Shown piece by piece: positions 1 to 9,128 of a DNA stretch of 64,000 nucleotides. Below the pieces are notes generated by a model, which had not been told where the DNA came from, made no database searches, and saw only the letters and a list, made by a program, of their open reading frames with translations. The stretch's first letter is position 1. Every line of letters begins with the position of its first letter. The stretch covers positions 1-64,000 of the forward strand of contig JANLSK010000133.1 in NCBI GenBank assembly GCA_031362415.1. The letters run 5' to 3'. The position numbers were made by a program, and so were the translations under genes. Source of the stretch: VFJJ01 sp031362415 (GTDB lineage: Bacteria > Actinomycetota > Acidimicrobiia > IMCC26256 > VFJJ01).

Positions 1-145
1 CGACGCCACGATCCTACCGGCCCGCCGACCCGAACTACCCCCGATGCCGCCTCCAGGCGTCACAGGAGCCGCTCATCGAAGCGACCCGTCGAGTCGATGG
101 CCACGCTCTGCGAGCACGGCTAACTTCGCTACCCGGCGTGCCCGG

Positions 146-499
146 TCAGCCCGCCCTGCGGACCACGGCGTGGCCGTCTCGGACGAGCTTGGCGATCGCC
201 CGGTCCTCGCTGAGGCGCACACCCACCCCAACGACGAGTTCCTGCCCAACCGCCCTGGCCAGCTTCTCGAGCGTGTCCAGGGACGGGCGAGTACCGCCCC
301 CCTCCATCCGGGCGATGGCCGACTGAGTGGTTCCCATTCGCTGTGCCAGCTCGGCCTGGGTCAAACCGGCCTCGGTCCGCAACCGGTAGACCAAACCCCG
401 AAACTCAGCGATCCGCGCCTCATCGTTGAAGGCCTGCTGTGCCTCCGTCGACTGGGCAGGCCCGAGGTCTCTCCATGCGGTTCGTTCAGTCATCTTCAT
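146..499 (-). CDS. HigA-like XRE-family antitoxin
   Basis: This 117-residue protein should neutralise the toxin encoded just upstream and repress their shared promoter. A helix-turn-helix of the Cro/C1 (XRE) type spans about residues 38-90, with the typical run LTQAELAQRMGTTQSAIARM followed by a second helix pair ending near VGQELVV. The gene overlaps the toxin gene by 14 bases, and the toxin comes first in the transcript, which is the HigBA order. The N-terminal 30 residues are polar and could wrap the toxin. The family assignment is firm for the DNA-binding domain; the antitoxin role is inferred from the pairing. Confidence 0.82.
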   Translation of the reverse strand: MKMTERTAWRDLGPAQSTEAQQAFNDEARIAEFRGLVYRLRTEAGLTQAELAQRMGTTQSAIARMEGGGTRPSLDTLEKLARAVGQELVVGVGVRLSEDRAIAKLVRDGHAVVRRAG

Positions 500-836
500 C
501 CTCCACGATGTGTCCGTCGACGACGCAACGGTCCAGCGCCCGTTTCGCCCGTTCGATCTGATGGCGTTCTTGGCGGCGGGACTTGACGAACACCGTCAAC
601 AGGATGATCCGTCGGCCCGGTGCCACCCAATAGGTGATCCGTGTCGCCTCGCTCCCCAGGTAGAAGCGAAGCTCGCGCAGCTTGCCGTCGAGCTGCTTGC
701 TGTGCGGCTCATCGAGCAGCGGACCCATCTCAGCCAACCGCTCGACATGAAACGAAACCCGGCCCTGCCGGTCGTCATCGAGCGCCAAGTACCAATCGCG
801 AACCTCCGGCTCGAGTTCGACATCACCCCACGACAT
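486..836 (-). CDS. HigB/RelE-superfamily toxin
   Basis: This 116-residue protein resembles the phage-derived Gp49/HigB branch of the RelE mRNA interferase fold. The visible signature is the stretch LRELRFYLGSEATRITYWVAPGR followed by ILLTVFVKSRRQ and a basic helix (EIERAKRAL-like), which in this family forms the ribosome-dependent RNase surface. It starts at ATG 836 and runs into the downstream XRE antitoxin gene with a 14-base overlap, so the two are translated together. The pair lies on the 3' side of tRNA-Ile next to another toxin remnant. Toxicity has not been shown; an inactive relic is possible but the reading frame is intact. Confidence 0.8.
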   Translation of the reverse strand: MSWGDVELEPEVRDWYLALDDDRQGRVSFHVERLAEMGPLLDEPHSKQLDGKLRELRFYLGSEATRITYWVAPGRRIILLTVFVKSRRQERHQIERAKRALDRCVVDGHIVEDEDD

Positions 837-870
837 AGCGCGAATGCTATAGCAGGTCGGGTTGGTCTGA
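837..870 (-). promoter_or_regulatory. candidate promoter/operator of the toxin-antitoxin pair
   Basis: Ten bases upstream of the toxin start lies the palindrome GCTATAGC (846-853), and GCGCTAT follows at the start codon itself. TATAGC is a plausible -10 hexamer for a leaderless or very short leader transcript, and the palindrome could be the antitoxin operator. This is a pattern-based guess. Confidence 0.3.
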
Positions 871-1110
871 GAGCACGATCTGCCCGGAGGTCAATCCCCC
901 GGGGCGGGTGTACGTTCGACAGCGTCCCGCGCCGACGATGTCGAGCTCACACCCGATGGGCTCAACGGGCTCACAGCGACGACCTGGGCGCAGGTCGAGC
1001 AGCTCCGCTCCATCACCTGGACCCGATGCGTCGAACGGCTCGGCAACATCGGAACCACAGCACTCGAACAGCTCCGCGAGATCGCAGCGTTAGGAGTCGA
1101 CATTCGCTGA
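871..1110 (+). pseudogene. 5'-truncated MazF/PemK-type toxin remnant
   Basis: An open frame ending at TGA 1108-1110 encodes a peptide whose end, TTWAQVEQLRSITWTRCVER plus LGNIGTTALEQLREI, matches the typical C-terminus of MazF/PemK ribonucleases, where a tryptophan, the Q(V/L)RS segment and a final helix are conserved. The frame is closed upstream by TGA at 868-870, there is no start codon in the open part, and the N-terminal catalytic half is missing. It is therefore a decayed fragment. No matching mazE antitoxin is visible. The family call rests on reading a C-terminal motif only, so it is moderate. Confidence 0.45.
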
Positions 1111-1420
1111 ACCTTCACCACGCAGGGCGACGTTCCGGGCAGAATCGAAACAATCCGCCGGAATCAAGCGCGGGCCAGTCGAGGACAGGGCTCTCGCCCA
1201 GCAGCGATCGACGCGTCGGCCGTAGCGGTCAGTGTCGACGAGTTCGGTGACGACACCCGGACAGGCGCAACAGGGGCCAGAGACGTTTCCACCACACGTC
1301 CGAAATGAGGCGTAATCAGTTGTCCGAGCGCTGCGCTCGCAGAGACGGGCGATCCTGCTCGTACACCAGCGATGCTGCTCGACAACTCGGTGCCTCTGAC
1401 CTGCGGGTTGTCCGTGTTTG
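1111..1420. other. intergenic, no gene recognised
   Basis: About 310 bases between the MazF remnant and the 3' end of tRNA-Ile. I see no coding signal, no partial copy of the tRNA 3' end that would mark an attachment site, and no clear inverted repeat. It is probably degraded sequence left by earlier insertions at the tRNA. Confidence 0.4.
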
Positions 1421-1494
1421 TGGGGCTAGCAAGAATCGAACTTGCGACCTCATCCTTATCAGGGATGCGCTCTAACCGACTGAGCTATAGCCCC
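1421..1494 (-). tRNA. ileT: tRNA-Ile (anticodon GAT)
   Basis: On the minus strand a 74-nt cloverleaf begins with the acceptor strand GGGGCTA and ends with TAGCCCC plus discriminator A. The D arm (AGCTCAGTCGGTTAGAGCG), the anticodon loop CTGATAA with anticodon GAT, and the T arm GTTCGATTC are all in place. CCA is not encoded. Its place downstream of gyrA and the DUF3566 gene matches ileT in mycobacteria. It is the only tRNA I find in the window. Confidence 0.97.
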
Positions 1495-1547
1495 CCAGGG
1501 CCGGCCGATCGTAGCAGCGGGGCTGGGCGGGGTTCCCAAGCAATGGG

Positions 1548-2669
1548 TCAGCCGCGCCCGAGCAGGCGCCGCAACGACAGTCGAGGCGGCTCCGGACCCT
1601 CGTAGAGCTCGTCCTCGGGGATCTCCTCGACGACGGCCTCCTCGAGGAACGCCACCTGCTCGATGACCGTGATCTCGATGCCGCCGACGATCTCGGAGAT
1701 CAGGTTGTACATGACCGCGGCGAGCAGGGTGATCGCCACGGCGAGAGCTGCGCCGAGCACGCCGAAGAGCAGGAAGTTGAAGAAGAGTTTCTCGCCGACG
1801 AACTCGAAGTTGGTGAAGCCCAGATCGTCGATGAACTCCTCGATCTTGGTAACAACCCCGGACGAATTCGCCGCCTTCCAGACCACGATCGCAGCGATCG
1901 AGAAGGCCGCGAACAGGGCTGCATAGAGAATCAGGGAGACCTTGAGCACCGACCAGAGGTTGACCCGGCGGATGATGCGGCGGCTGGCGAGTGAGGTGAC
2001 CGGGGTGACGGCAGTGAGGGTCTTGGGGACGAACGTGTGGCTCGCTGGGCGCGGGGCGGGCTCGAGTCGGCGGCTCGCTCCGACCATGGCCGTGGCGGGG
2101 GCCGCTGATGACGGGGTGTCGATGGGGGTTGGCGGTGGCACGCGGCTGGGCACTGAGATCGGCGGGCCCGGGCGGTTCGAGCCCCCGGCGCGAGCGGACG
2201 TCGCGCCTGGGCCTCCGCCGCCTGGGCCTCCGGCGGCGCCGCCTGGCAACGACGCCGGCACCGTTGAACCCGGAGCCGGCCCCAGAGGGACGGCCCCCGA
2301 TCCCTCGGGCAGGCTCCGAGGCATCGACGGTGGCAGCGGCTGACGAGTTGGCGGAGCCGGAACTGCCGGCCGCGCCACCGCGGGCTCAGCAATGGCGGGC
2401 TCAGCGGGGGGAATCGATGCGGCAACCGACTCGAAGGCCCGCGTGGCGTTGGCGATCGAGGGACGACCGGAGCTGGCACCGACGGCGGCGCCCACGGGCC
2501 GGTGCACCTGGGTGCTCGCCGGATCGTTCCCGGAATCCTGGGGACCCCCAGATCGCAGCCCGGAATCGGGCACGGGCCGCGGCGCCTGTCGAGGCACCGA
2601 CGGCGGCGCAGCGTCGGCTTCAGGAATCCCCCGGGCCTCGCTCGCCTCGTCCGTGCCGATGTCGCTCAT
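1548..2669 (-). CDS. DUF3566 membrane protein of the gyrase operon
   Basis: A 373-residue membrane protein. The first 230 residues are a low-complexity Pro/Ala/Ser-rich, probably disordered cytoplasmic region. The C-terminal third is the DUF3566 domain, with one transmembrane helix around residues 242-265, a short extracytoplasmic helix-rich loop (KIEEFIDDLGF) and a second helix around 298-324, followed by an acidic tail. It begins 22 bases after the gyrA stop and is surely cotranscribed, as in Mycobacterium where the homologue (Rv0007) sits in the same place. The function is unknown; a link to cell division or envelope is only suggested by family reports. Confidence 0.85.
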   Translation of the reverse strand: MSDIGTDEASEARGIPEADAAPPSVPRQAPRPVPDSGLRSGGPQDSGNDPASTQVHRPVGAAVGASSGRPSIANATRAFESVAASIPPAEPAIAEPAVARPAVPAPPTRQPLPPSMPRSLPEGSGAVPLGPAPGSTVPASLPGGAAGGPGGGGPGATSARAGGSNRPGPPISVPSRVPPPTPIDTPSSAAPATAMVGASRRLEPAPRPASHTFVPKTLTAVTPVTSLASRRIIRRVNLWSVLKVSLILYAALFAAFSIAAIVVWKAANSSGVVTKIEEFIDDLGFTNFEFVGEKLFFNFLLFGVLGAALAVAITLLAAVMYNLISEIVGGIEITVIEQVAFLEEAVVEEIPEDELYEGPEPPRLSLRRLLGRG

Positions 2670-2691
2670 CCGCCGCCTCGCTCCACGTCAC

Positions 2692-5322
2692 TCATGATGC
2701 CTCGTTCTGGCCGTCATCCGGGGCATCCTCGTCGATGGAAGCCGCCACGGCGCCCCCGTCGTCGAGCCCCTCGGAAGTCTCCCCAACGAGGCCGTCGCCC
2801 GAATCTCCCGCAGAATCTCCTGCAGAATCTCGCTCGATGTTCTCGCCCTCGCCGTTCTCGATGTTCTCGATGTTCTCGATGTCGTCGTCACTGTCGAGCA
2901 CCGGGGCTGCGGCAGCCACTTCCTCGCCCTCGCCGACCCGGGCCAGACGCACGCCGGTGGCGTCACGACCCTGCGAGGAGATCTCGGCCACCCTGACCCG
3001 GACGACCGTCCCGCTGGACGAGAACACCAGTATCTCCTGATCCTGGCCCACCATGAACGCGGCCGCCACGCGACCCCGGGCTTCGGTGACCCTGATGCCT
3101 CGTACACCCTGCCCACCTCTATGGTGCTTCGGGAACCGGTCGACGGGCGTGCGCTTGCCGTATCCGGCCGAGGTGATGAACAACAGCTCGGTGTCGGGCT
3201 GCACGGCGTCGCAGCTCACGATGGGTTCGCCGCCCTTGAGCTTCATACCGATGACGCCGGTCGCGTTGCGGCCCATGGCCCGCACGTCGTCCTCGCTGAA
3301 GCGCACGGTCATGCCCGAGCCCGACACCATCAGGATGTCGTCGGTGCCGTTGGTCTGGATCACCCGGACGAGCTCGTCGTCCTCGCGGAGCTTCACGGCG
3401 ATGAGCCCGGCCCGCAACGAGCTGTCGTAGTCGGTCATGCGCGTCTTCTTCACGATCCCGTTCTTGGTCGCGAAGAACAAGAACACGCCGTCCTCGTAGG
3501 TACGGGTGTCGATGACGGCCTGAATGCGCTCGTCGGCAGCCAGGGGGATCAGGTTGACGAGCGCCGTGCCCCGGGCCGTCCGATCGAGGATGGGCAGCTC
3601 GTGAGCCCGGACCCGGTACACCCGGCCTCGGTTCGAGAAGAACAGGAGATAGGCGTGGGCGGTGGTCGTGAGCAGGTGCGCGACGAAATCCTCCTCGCGC
3701 AGCTTGGCCCCGGCGATGCCCCGCCCGCCGCGAGCCTGGGCCCGGAACGTGTCGGCCTTGACCGCCTTGATGTAGCCGCCCTTCGACAACATGACGATGA
3801 GATCCTCGTCGTCGATGAGGTCGAGCACGTCCATCTCGCCGGGATCGTGCACGAGCTGAGAACGCCGATCGTCGCCGAACTCCTCGCGAATGGCGCCGAG
3901 CTCCTCCTTGATGACGCCGCGCAGCATGCCGTCGTCGGCCAGGATCGCCTCCAGCTCGGCGATCGTGGCCGCGAGCTCCTGGAACTCTTCGCGGAGCTTC
4001 TGGCCCTCGAGACCGGTGAGGCGCCGGAGCTGCATGTCGAGGATGTAGTTGGCCTGCACCTCGGTGAACGAGAACGGCTCGGCGATGAGCGCCGTTCTGG
4101 CCGTGTCGACGTCGGCCGAACCCCGGATGACGGCGATGATGGCGTCGATCATGTCGAGCGCCCTGATGAGACCCTCGACGATGTGGGACCGATCGCGTGC
4201 CTTGCGGAGCCGGAACTCCGACCGCCGGGTGATGACCACGATCTGGTGGTTCACGTACACCGACAGCGCCTGGGCCAGGTTCAGCAACCTCGGCACGCCG
4301 TCGACGAGCGCCACCATGTTCATGGCAAAGCTGCTCTGCAACGGGGTGTTCTTGTAGAGCTGGTTGAGGACGACCTGCGCGTTGGCGTCACGCTTGAGCT
4401 CGACCACGAGCCGAATGTCGTTGCCCGCCGATTCATTGCGGAGGTCGCGAATACCATCGATCCGGCGCTCGTTGACGAGCTCCTCGATCTTGGTGGCGAT
4501 GCCTTCCACCGAGGTCTGGTACGGGATCTCGGTGACGACGATGCGCTGCATGCCCGTCGACGTGGCTTCGATCTCGGCTCGGGCTCGCATGCGGATCGAG
4601 CCCCGTCCCGTGCGGTACGCCTCGATGATGCCCGATCGCCCGAGGATCTGGGCCCGGGTCGGGAAGTCGGGTGCCCTCACGAAGGCCATCAGATCGTCGG
4701 GCGTGGCCTGGGGATGATCGATGACGTGCAAGGTGGCGTCGATCACCTCGCGCAGGTTGTGAGGCGGGATGTTGGTGGCCATGCCGACGGCGATCCCGCC
4801 GCCCCCGTTGACGAGCATGTTCGGGTAGCGGGCGGGGAGGACCACGGGCTCCTGCTGGGAGCCGTCGTAGTTCGCCGTGAAGTCGACGGTGTCCTCGTCG
4901 ATCTCGCCGATCAGGTGCATGGCCAGCCGGGAGAGCTTCGACTCGGTGTAGCGCATCGCCGCCGGACGGTCGTCGGGCGAGCCGAAGTTCCCCTTGCCGT
5001 CGACCAAGGGGTAGCGCAGGGAGAAGTCCTGGGCCATGCGGGCCAGGGCGTCGTAGATCGCCGTGTCTCCATGCGGGTGGTACCGGCCCATCACGTACCC
5101 GACGGCCGTTGCCGACTTCTTCCGGGCCCGATCGGGGAGCATGCGGTCCTCGAACATGCCGTAGAGAATCCGACGGTGGACCGGCTTGAGCCCGTCACGG
5201 GCGTCGGGGAGCGCGCGGGCCGTGATGACCGACATCGCGTAGTCGAGGAAGGAGCGTTCCATCTCCTCCTGGATCTCGACCGGTTCCACGTTCACGTGGC
5301 CGAAGTCCTGCTGATCGGGCAT
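2692..5322 (-). CDS. gyrA: DNA gyrase subunit A
   Basis: This 876-residue subunit cuts and rejoins DNA in the gyrase A2B2 tetramer to introduce negative supercoils. The catalytic tyrosine is Tyr125 in RYTESKL. The quinolone-determining region reads HPHGDTAIYDAL, with Thr87 and Asp91 at the E. coli Ser83 and Asp87 positions, so a susceptible-type pattern. The C-terminal beta-pinwheel carries a GyrA-box-like QARGGRGIAG near residue 540. The last 50 or so residues are an acidic, repetitive tail (ENIENIENGEGE, DSAGDSAGDS) beyond the usual end. It lies about 70 bases after gyrB in the same operon. Confidence 0.98.
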   Translation of the reverse strand: MPDQQDFGHVNVEPVEIQEEMERSFLDYAMSVITARALPDARDGLKPVHRRILYGMFEDRMLPDRARKKSATAVGYVMGRYHPHGDTAIYDALARMAQDFSLRYPLVDGKGNFGSPDDRPAAMRYTESKLSRLAMHLIGEIDEDTVDFTANYDGSQQEPVVLPARYPNMLVNGGGGIAVGMATNIPPHNLREVIDATLHVIDHPQATPDDLMAFVRAPDFPTRAQILGRSGIIEAYRTGRGSIRMRARAEIEATSTGMQRIVVTEIPYQTSVEGIATKIEELVNERRIDGIRDLRNESAGNDIRLVVELKRDANAQVVLNQLYKNTPLQSSFAMNMVALVDGVPRLLNLAQALSVYVNHQIVVITRRSEFRLRKARDRSHIVEGLIRALDMIDAIIAVIRGSADVDTARTALIAEPFSFTEVQANYILDMQLRRLTGLEGQKLREEFQELAATIAELEAILADDGMLRGVIKEELGAIREEFGDDRRSQLVHDPGEMDVLDLIDDEDLIVMLSKGGYIKAVKADTFRAQARGGRGIAGAKLREEDFVAHLLTTTAHAYLLFFSNRGRVYRVRAHELPILDRTARGTALVNLIPLAADERIQAVIDTRTYEDGVFLFFATKNGIVKKTRMTDYDSSLRAGLIAVKLREDDELVRVIQTNGTDDILMVSGSGMTVRFSEDDVRAMGRNATGVIGMKLKGGEPIVSCDAVQPDTELLFITSAGYGKRTPVDRFPKHHRGGQGVRGIRVTEARGRVAAAFMVGQDQEILVFSSSGTVVRVRVAEISSQGRDATGVRLARVGEGEEVAAAAPVLDSDDDIENIENIENGEGENIERDSAGDSAGDSGDGLVGETSEGLDDGGAVAASIDEDAPDDGQNEAS
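2800..2886 (-). repeat. repetitive acidic tail of gyrA
   Basis: The 3' end of gyrA holds short tandem repeats: three copies built on GAGATTCTGC (encoding SAGDSAGDS) and, next to it, repeats of GAGAACATC (encoding ENIENIEN). The GATTCTGC word is the core of a dispersed element found again inside the acetyltransferase gene and in the lipoprotein gene near 55.4 kb. Confidence 0.6.
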
Positions 5323-5391
5323 CGTTGCACCTCTTGTTCCCTCGAAGGTTCCCGGTCTCTTCGTCCCGGGTGCCGGCGCAGTGCGGCCGCG

Positions 5392-7293
5392 TCAGATGTC
5401 GATGAAACGGGCGTCCTTGGCGTTGTGCTGGATGAAGGTGCGCCGGGCCTCGACGTCCTCGCCCATCAGCACCGAGAACACGTCGTCGGCGATGGCGGCG
5501 TCGCTCACCGAGACCTGCAACAGCGTGCGGGTGACCTGGTTCATGGTGGTGGAGCCCAGCTCCTCCCAGTCCATCTCTCCGAGACCCTTGAAGCGCTGTG
5601 GATCGATCTTGCGATTGGGATGCTCAGCCATGAACCTCTCGAGGGTGCCCTCGTCCTTCAGGTAGTGCGTGTCCTTACCGAGGTCGACTCGAAACAACGG
5701 CGGCTGCGCGGCGTACACGTAACCGGCCTTCACGAGCTCGGGCATCTGACGATAAAAGAAGGTGAGCAACAACGTGCGAATGTGACTGCCATCGACATCG
5801 GCGTCGCTCATACAGATGATCTTGTGATAGCGGGCCTTACTGAGATCGAAGTCGGCACCGATGCCCGCGCCGATGGCCGTGATGAGTGCCTGAATCTCCT
5901 CGTTCTTCAACATCTTGTCGGGCCGGGCCCGCTCGACGTTCAGAATCTTCCCCCGGATGGGGAGAATCGCCTGGAACTCGGGGTTGCGCGCCTTCTTCGC
6001 CGAGCCACCGGCACTGTCGCCCTCGACGATGAACAACTCGGAGAGCTCGGGATTGCGTGACGAGCAGTCGGCGAGCTTCCCGGGCATACCCGCCGATTCC
6101 AGAAGAGACTTACGCCTCGTGGCCTCTCGAGCGGCGCGAGCGGCGATTCGAGCTCGGGCCGCCTGACCGGCCTTCTGGACGATGATCTTGCCGTCGACGG
6201 GGTGCTCTTCGAACCACTGAGCCAGACGTTCGTTCGTTGCCTTCTCAACAATCGACCGCATCTCGGTGTTGCCGAGCTTGGCTTTTGTCTGTCCTTCGAA
6301 CTGTGGATTCCTGAGCTTCACCGAAAGAATGGCGGTGAGGCCCTCACGAATGTCCTCGCCGAGGAGATTGTCTTCTTTCTCCTTGAGCAGGCCCTTGGCC
6401 CGGGCATATTTGTTGAGGACGTTGGTGAGGGCCTTCTTGAAGCCCTCTTCGTGCATCCCACCTTCGGTGGTGGCGATGTTGTTCGCGAAGGAGTGGATAC
6501 CCTCGTAGTAGCCGGTGTTCCACTGCATGGCGATGTCGACCTCGCCCTCGCCCACCTCCTCCCGGAAGGAGACGATGACGCTGTGGAGCGCCTCCTTCGA
6601 CGCGTTGAGGTGGCGAACGAAGTCGCTGATGCCGCCCTCGAACCGGAAGACGTGCTCGATCGGTTCGCTCGGACGCTCGTCGCGAAAGACGATCTCGAGG
6701 CCCCGGGTGAGGAAGGCCATCTCCCGTAGTCGCTCGACGAGCGTCTGGGCCCGGAAGTCGGTCTCCTCCATGATCGTGCCGTCGGGCCAGAACGTGACCG
6801 TGGTGCCCGTCGTGGAGCTGTCGTCGACACGGCGGATCTCGCCGACCGGCTTCCCACCGTCGACGAACGTGAGCGCGAAGCGCCCTCCCTCGCGACACAC
6901 CTCGACCTCGAGGCGCCGGGAGAGCGCGTTGACGACCGAGACCCCCACCCCGTGCAGCCCACCGGAGATCTTGTAGCCCTCACCCCCGAATTTGCCTCCG
7001 GCGTGCAGCACGGTCATCACGACCTCGAGCGCCGACTTGTCGGGGTAGTCGCGGTGCATGCCCACCGGGATGCCCCGGCCGTTGTCGCTCACCCGACAGG
7101 CCCCGTCGGGCAGGATCGTGACCTCGATCCGGTTGCAGTGACCGGCGAGGGCTTCATCGACGGAGTTGTCGACGACCTCGTAGACCAGGTGGTGCAGACC
7201 CGATGGCCCGGTCGAGCCGATGTACATCCCGGGCCGTTCCCGAACGGGCTCCAGCCCCTTCAAGACGGTGATCGCGTCGGCGTCGTACGCCAT
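5392..7293 (-). CDS. gyrB: DNA gyrase subunit B
   Basis: The ATPase subunit of gyrase. The N-terminal GHKL ATPase domain shows EVVDNSVDEA and the DNGRGIPVG motif, the transducer follows, and the TOPRIM domain carries EGDSAGGSAKK and the metal-binding DADVDGSHI. The C-terminus has the QRFKGLGEM motif. I place the start at ATG 7293 (MAYDADAITVLKG, 633 residues) because AGAGGG lies seven bases before it; an upstream GTG 7353 and ATG 7344 are in frame but lack a ribosome binding site. It leads the gyrB-gyrA-DUF3566 operon. Confidence 0.97.
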   Translation of the reverse strand: MAYDADAITVLKGLEPVRERPGMYIGSTGPSGLHHLVYEVVDNSVDEALAGHCNRIEVTILPDGACRVSDNGRGIPVGMHRDYPDKSALEVVMTVLHAGGKFGGEGYKISGGLHGVGVSVVNALSRRLEVEVCREGGRFALTFVDGGKPVGEIRRVDDSSTTGTTVTFWPDGTIMEETDFRAQTLVERLREMAFLTRGLEIVFRDERPSEPIEHVFRFEGGISDFVRHLNASKEALHSVIVSFREEVGEGEVDIAMQWNTGYYEGIHSFANNIATTEGGMHEEGFKKALTNVLNKYARAKGLLKEKEDNLLGEDIREGLTAILSVKLRNPQFEGQTKAKLGNTEMRSIVEKATNERLAQWFEEHPVDGKIIVQKAGQAARARIAARAAREATRRKSLLESAGMPGKLADCSSRNPELSELFIVEGDSAGGSAKKARNPEFQAILPIRGKILNVERARPDKMLKNEEIQALITAIGAGIGADFDLSKARYHKIICMSDADVDGSHIRTLLLTFFYRQMPELVKAGYVYAAQPPLFRVDLGKDTHYLKDEGTLERFMAEHPNRKIDPQRFKGLGEMDWEELGSTTMNQVTRTLLQVSVSDAAIADDVFSVLMGEDVEARRTFIQHNAKDARFIDI

Positions 7294-7612
7294 GCAGGAA
7301 CCCTCTCGTGAATCGTTGACGGTGATACTCGGCGTGTCGGCCATCAAGCACACACCCGGGGTCGATCACACTCTTCGTGGTCGAACCGGCCACGCCTCAA
7401 CCGCGAACGTCGACCTCGGGCGAACCTCCGAACCCAGGGGTCAGACGGTCGACCGGATCTGGAAGGGCACTCGACCGTCGATCGTGGCCAGTACCCGCCG
7501 CATCGCCGTCTGTCAGCGCGAAACAGCAGGTCAACTACGGATCAATGTCGGTCAATCGTACCAGATCGTGAGCCCGGAACCGTGGACGTCACCAGGGTTT
7601 TGGTCAGCCGTC
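7294..7612 (-). promoter_or_regulatory. gyrB upstream region
   Basis: About 320 bases separate dciA from gyrB. No gene is visible. As gyrase promoters are usually supercoiling-sensitive and the gap is the only sizeable one before gyrB, the operon promoter should lie here, but I cannot pick a convincing -35/-10 pair. Confidence 0.35.
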
Positions 7613-7975
7613 TCACGTGAGCCGGGCCACGGCGAACACGACGCGATCGACCAGCCCCGGGCCGACACGCTCCGTGATGGCTGACACCATCGACGACTCC
7701 AGGTACCGCAACTGCGTGACCCATTCCCCCCCGTCGACCTCGACGGTCAGCACCTGATCACGCAGACGGGCTGGACGGGTGTGGCGAGCGACGGCCTCGC
7801 CCACGAGCTCGCTCCAGACCGCCATGATCCGACTCAGCCCGTCGGGCTCGGGCATCCCGAGTGACCGAGCCACATCGTGCAACGAGTCACCGAGGCGCCG
7901 CACCGGTCGCTCCTTCACCACGACACTCGCCCGGCCACGACTCGCCCGGTCACGACGACACCAGGCGACCATCAT
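7613..7975 (-). CDS. dciA: DciA-like DUF721 protein, helicase-loading factor
   Basis: A 120-residue DUF721 protein. DciA is the ancestral bacterial partner that helps load the replicative helicase DnaB where DnaC/DnaI are absent. The family's DUF721 core is seen from about residue 30 to 115, with LGMPEPDGLSRIMAVWSELVG, a basic RPARLRDQVLTVEV strand and the WVTQLRYLES helix. The start (ATG 7975 or the next ATG) overlaps the end of recF by 26 bases, so translation is coupled. Its place between recF and gyrB is the same as in other actinobacteria, and dnaB is in this window too. Confidence 0.85.
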   Translation of the reverse strand: MMVAWCRRDRASRGRASVVVKERPVRRLGDSLHDVARSLGMPEPDGLSRIMAVWSELVGEAVARHTRPARLRDQVLTVEVDGGEWVTQLRYLESSMVSAITERVGPGLVDRVVFAVARLT

Positions 7976-9092
7976 GGATCCGCACGATGGCGTCGGCCCT
8001 GAGGCCCTCGGGGAGGAGCCCGGCGGTGGTCACGATGGCCTGGGCCTTGGGGAGATTCGTCACCAGGGCCGCCGTCCGCCCCGGATCGAGCTCGCTGAAG
8101 ACGTCATCGAGCAGGAGCAGGGGCGCCTCGCCCGTGACCTCGACGACCGTCCCGTGGCCCGCCAGGCGCAACGCCAGGGCCAGCGACCGTTGCTCGCCCT
8201 GCGAGGCGTGGGTGCGCGCCGGCAGCTCGTTGACGAAGAGGTCCCACTCGTCACGGTGGGGACCCGCCAGGGTCGTCTCTCGTACGAGTTCCTTCGACCG
8301 CAGACGCTCCAGGGCTCCCAGCAGGTCGGTGCCGAGCCGTTCGATGCGTTCAGCGCCCGACGGGGCCTGACCCGTCGATGCGGCGACCCAGTCGCTCACG
8401 TAGACGCCGTAGGCGTCGTTGGTGCGGGTCTGATCGGTTGTGCCGGCCAGTGCCCGATAGCTCTCGCTCAGCGGCGAACCCAGGCGCTCGAGAAGGCGGA
8501 AGCGGCCGTCGACGACCACCCCCGAGACTCGAGCCAGTTGCGCATCCCAGACCTCGAGCGTGGTGCGATCGTCAGCCGAGCGGACGCCACCGCGTAGCAA
8601 GGCGTTGCGCTGCTTGAGGATCCGCTCGAGATCACGGCAGGCTGCGTCGTAGCGAGGGGCCAGGACACCCAGGAGATCGTCCAGGTACTCACGCCGCAGC
8701 GCCGGCCCCCCCTTGATGAGCTGGAGATCGTCGGGGGAAAACACCGTCGTCGTCACGGTCTCGGCCAGGGCCCGCAGGCGGGGCACCCGGGTGCCGTTCA
8801 CCTGGATCCTCGTCCGGCCACCGGGAGCGATCTCCACCTCGACGGTTCGATCGTGGCCGGCTCGGGTGACGGCCGCTCGGATGATCGCCGCGGACGCCGA
8901 CGCGCGGACCAACGCGCTGTCGGGAACTCCACGGAACGAGCGGCCCGCCGCCAACCAGGACACGGCCTCGAGCAGGCTCGTCTTGCCCTGACCGTTGGCT
9001 CCGACCACGAGCGTCACACCCGAACCAGGCTCGACGTCGAGCTCCTCGTAACAGCGAAAATCCTGGAGCCAGAGCCGCTGGAGCAGCACCAT
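7950..9092 (-). CDS. recF: DNA replication and repair protein RecF
   Basis: An SMC-like ATPase of 380 residues that helps load RecA at gaps in stalled forks. The Walker A motif GANGQGKTSLLEA is at about residues 31-43, the ABC signature SQGEQRSLALAL near 285, and the Walker B region LLLLDDVFSELDPGR near 325. The start ATG 9092 (MVLLQRLWLQDFRCY) gives the expected N-terminal strand. It follows dnaN by 36 bases and overlaps dciA, so dnaN-recF-dciA are probably one transcript. Confidence 0.97.
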   Translation of the reverse strand: MVLLQRLWLQDFRCYEELDVEPGSGVTLVVGANGQGKTSLLEAVSWLAAGRSFRGVPDSALVRASASAAIIRAAVTRAGHDRTVEVEIAPGGRTRIQVNGTRVPRLRALAETVTTTVFSPDDLQLIKGGPALRREYLDDLLGVLAPRYDAACRDLERILKQRNALLRGGVRSADDRTTLEVWDAQLARVSGVVVDGRFRLLERLGSPLSESYRALAGTTDQTRTNDAYGVYVSDWVAASTGQAPSGAERIERLGTDLLGALERLRSKELVRETTLAGPHRDEWDLFVNELPARTHASQGEQRSLALALRLAGHGTVVEVTGEAPLLLLDDVFSELDPGRTAALVTNLPKAQAIVTTAGLLPEGLRADAIVRIHDGRLVSS

Positions 9093-9128
9093 CCGTGCTC
9101 GACGTCCGTCTTCAGCCGCCTCGGACGG

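Noticed and set aside
3121..6060. 979-codon open frame on the plus strand
   Set aside because: It is wholly antisense to gyrA and gyrB and shows only shadow composition from GC-rich codons.
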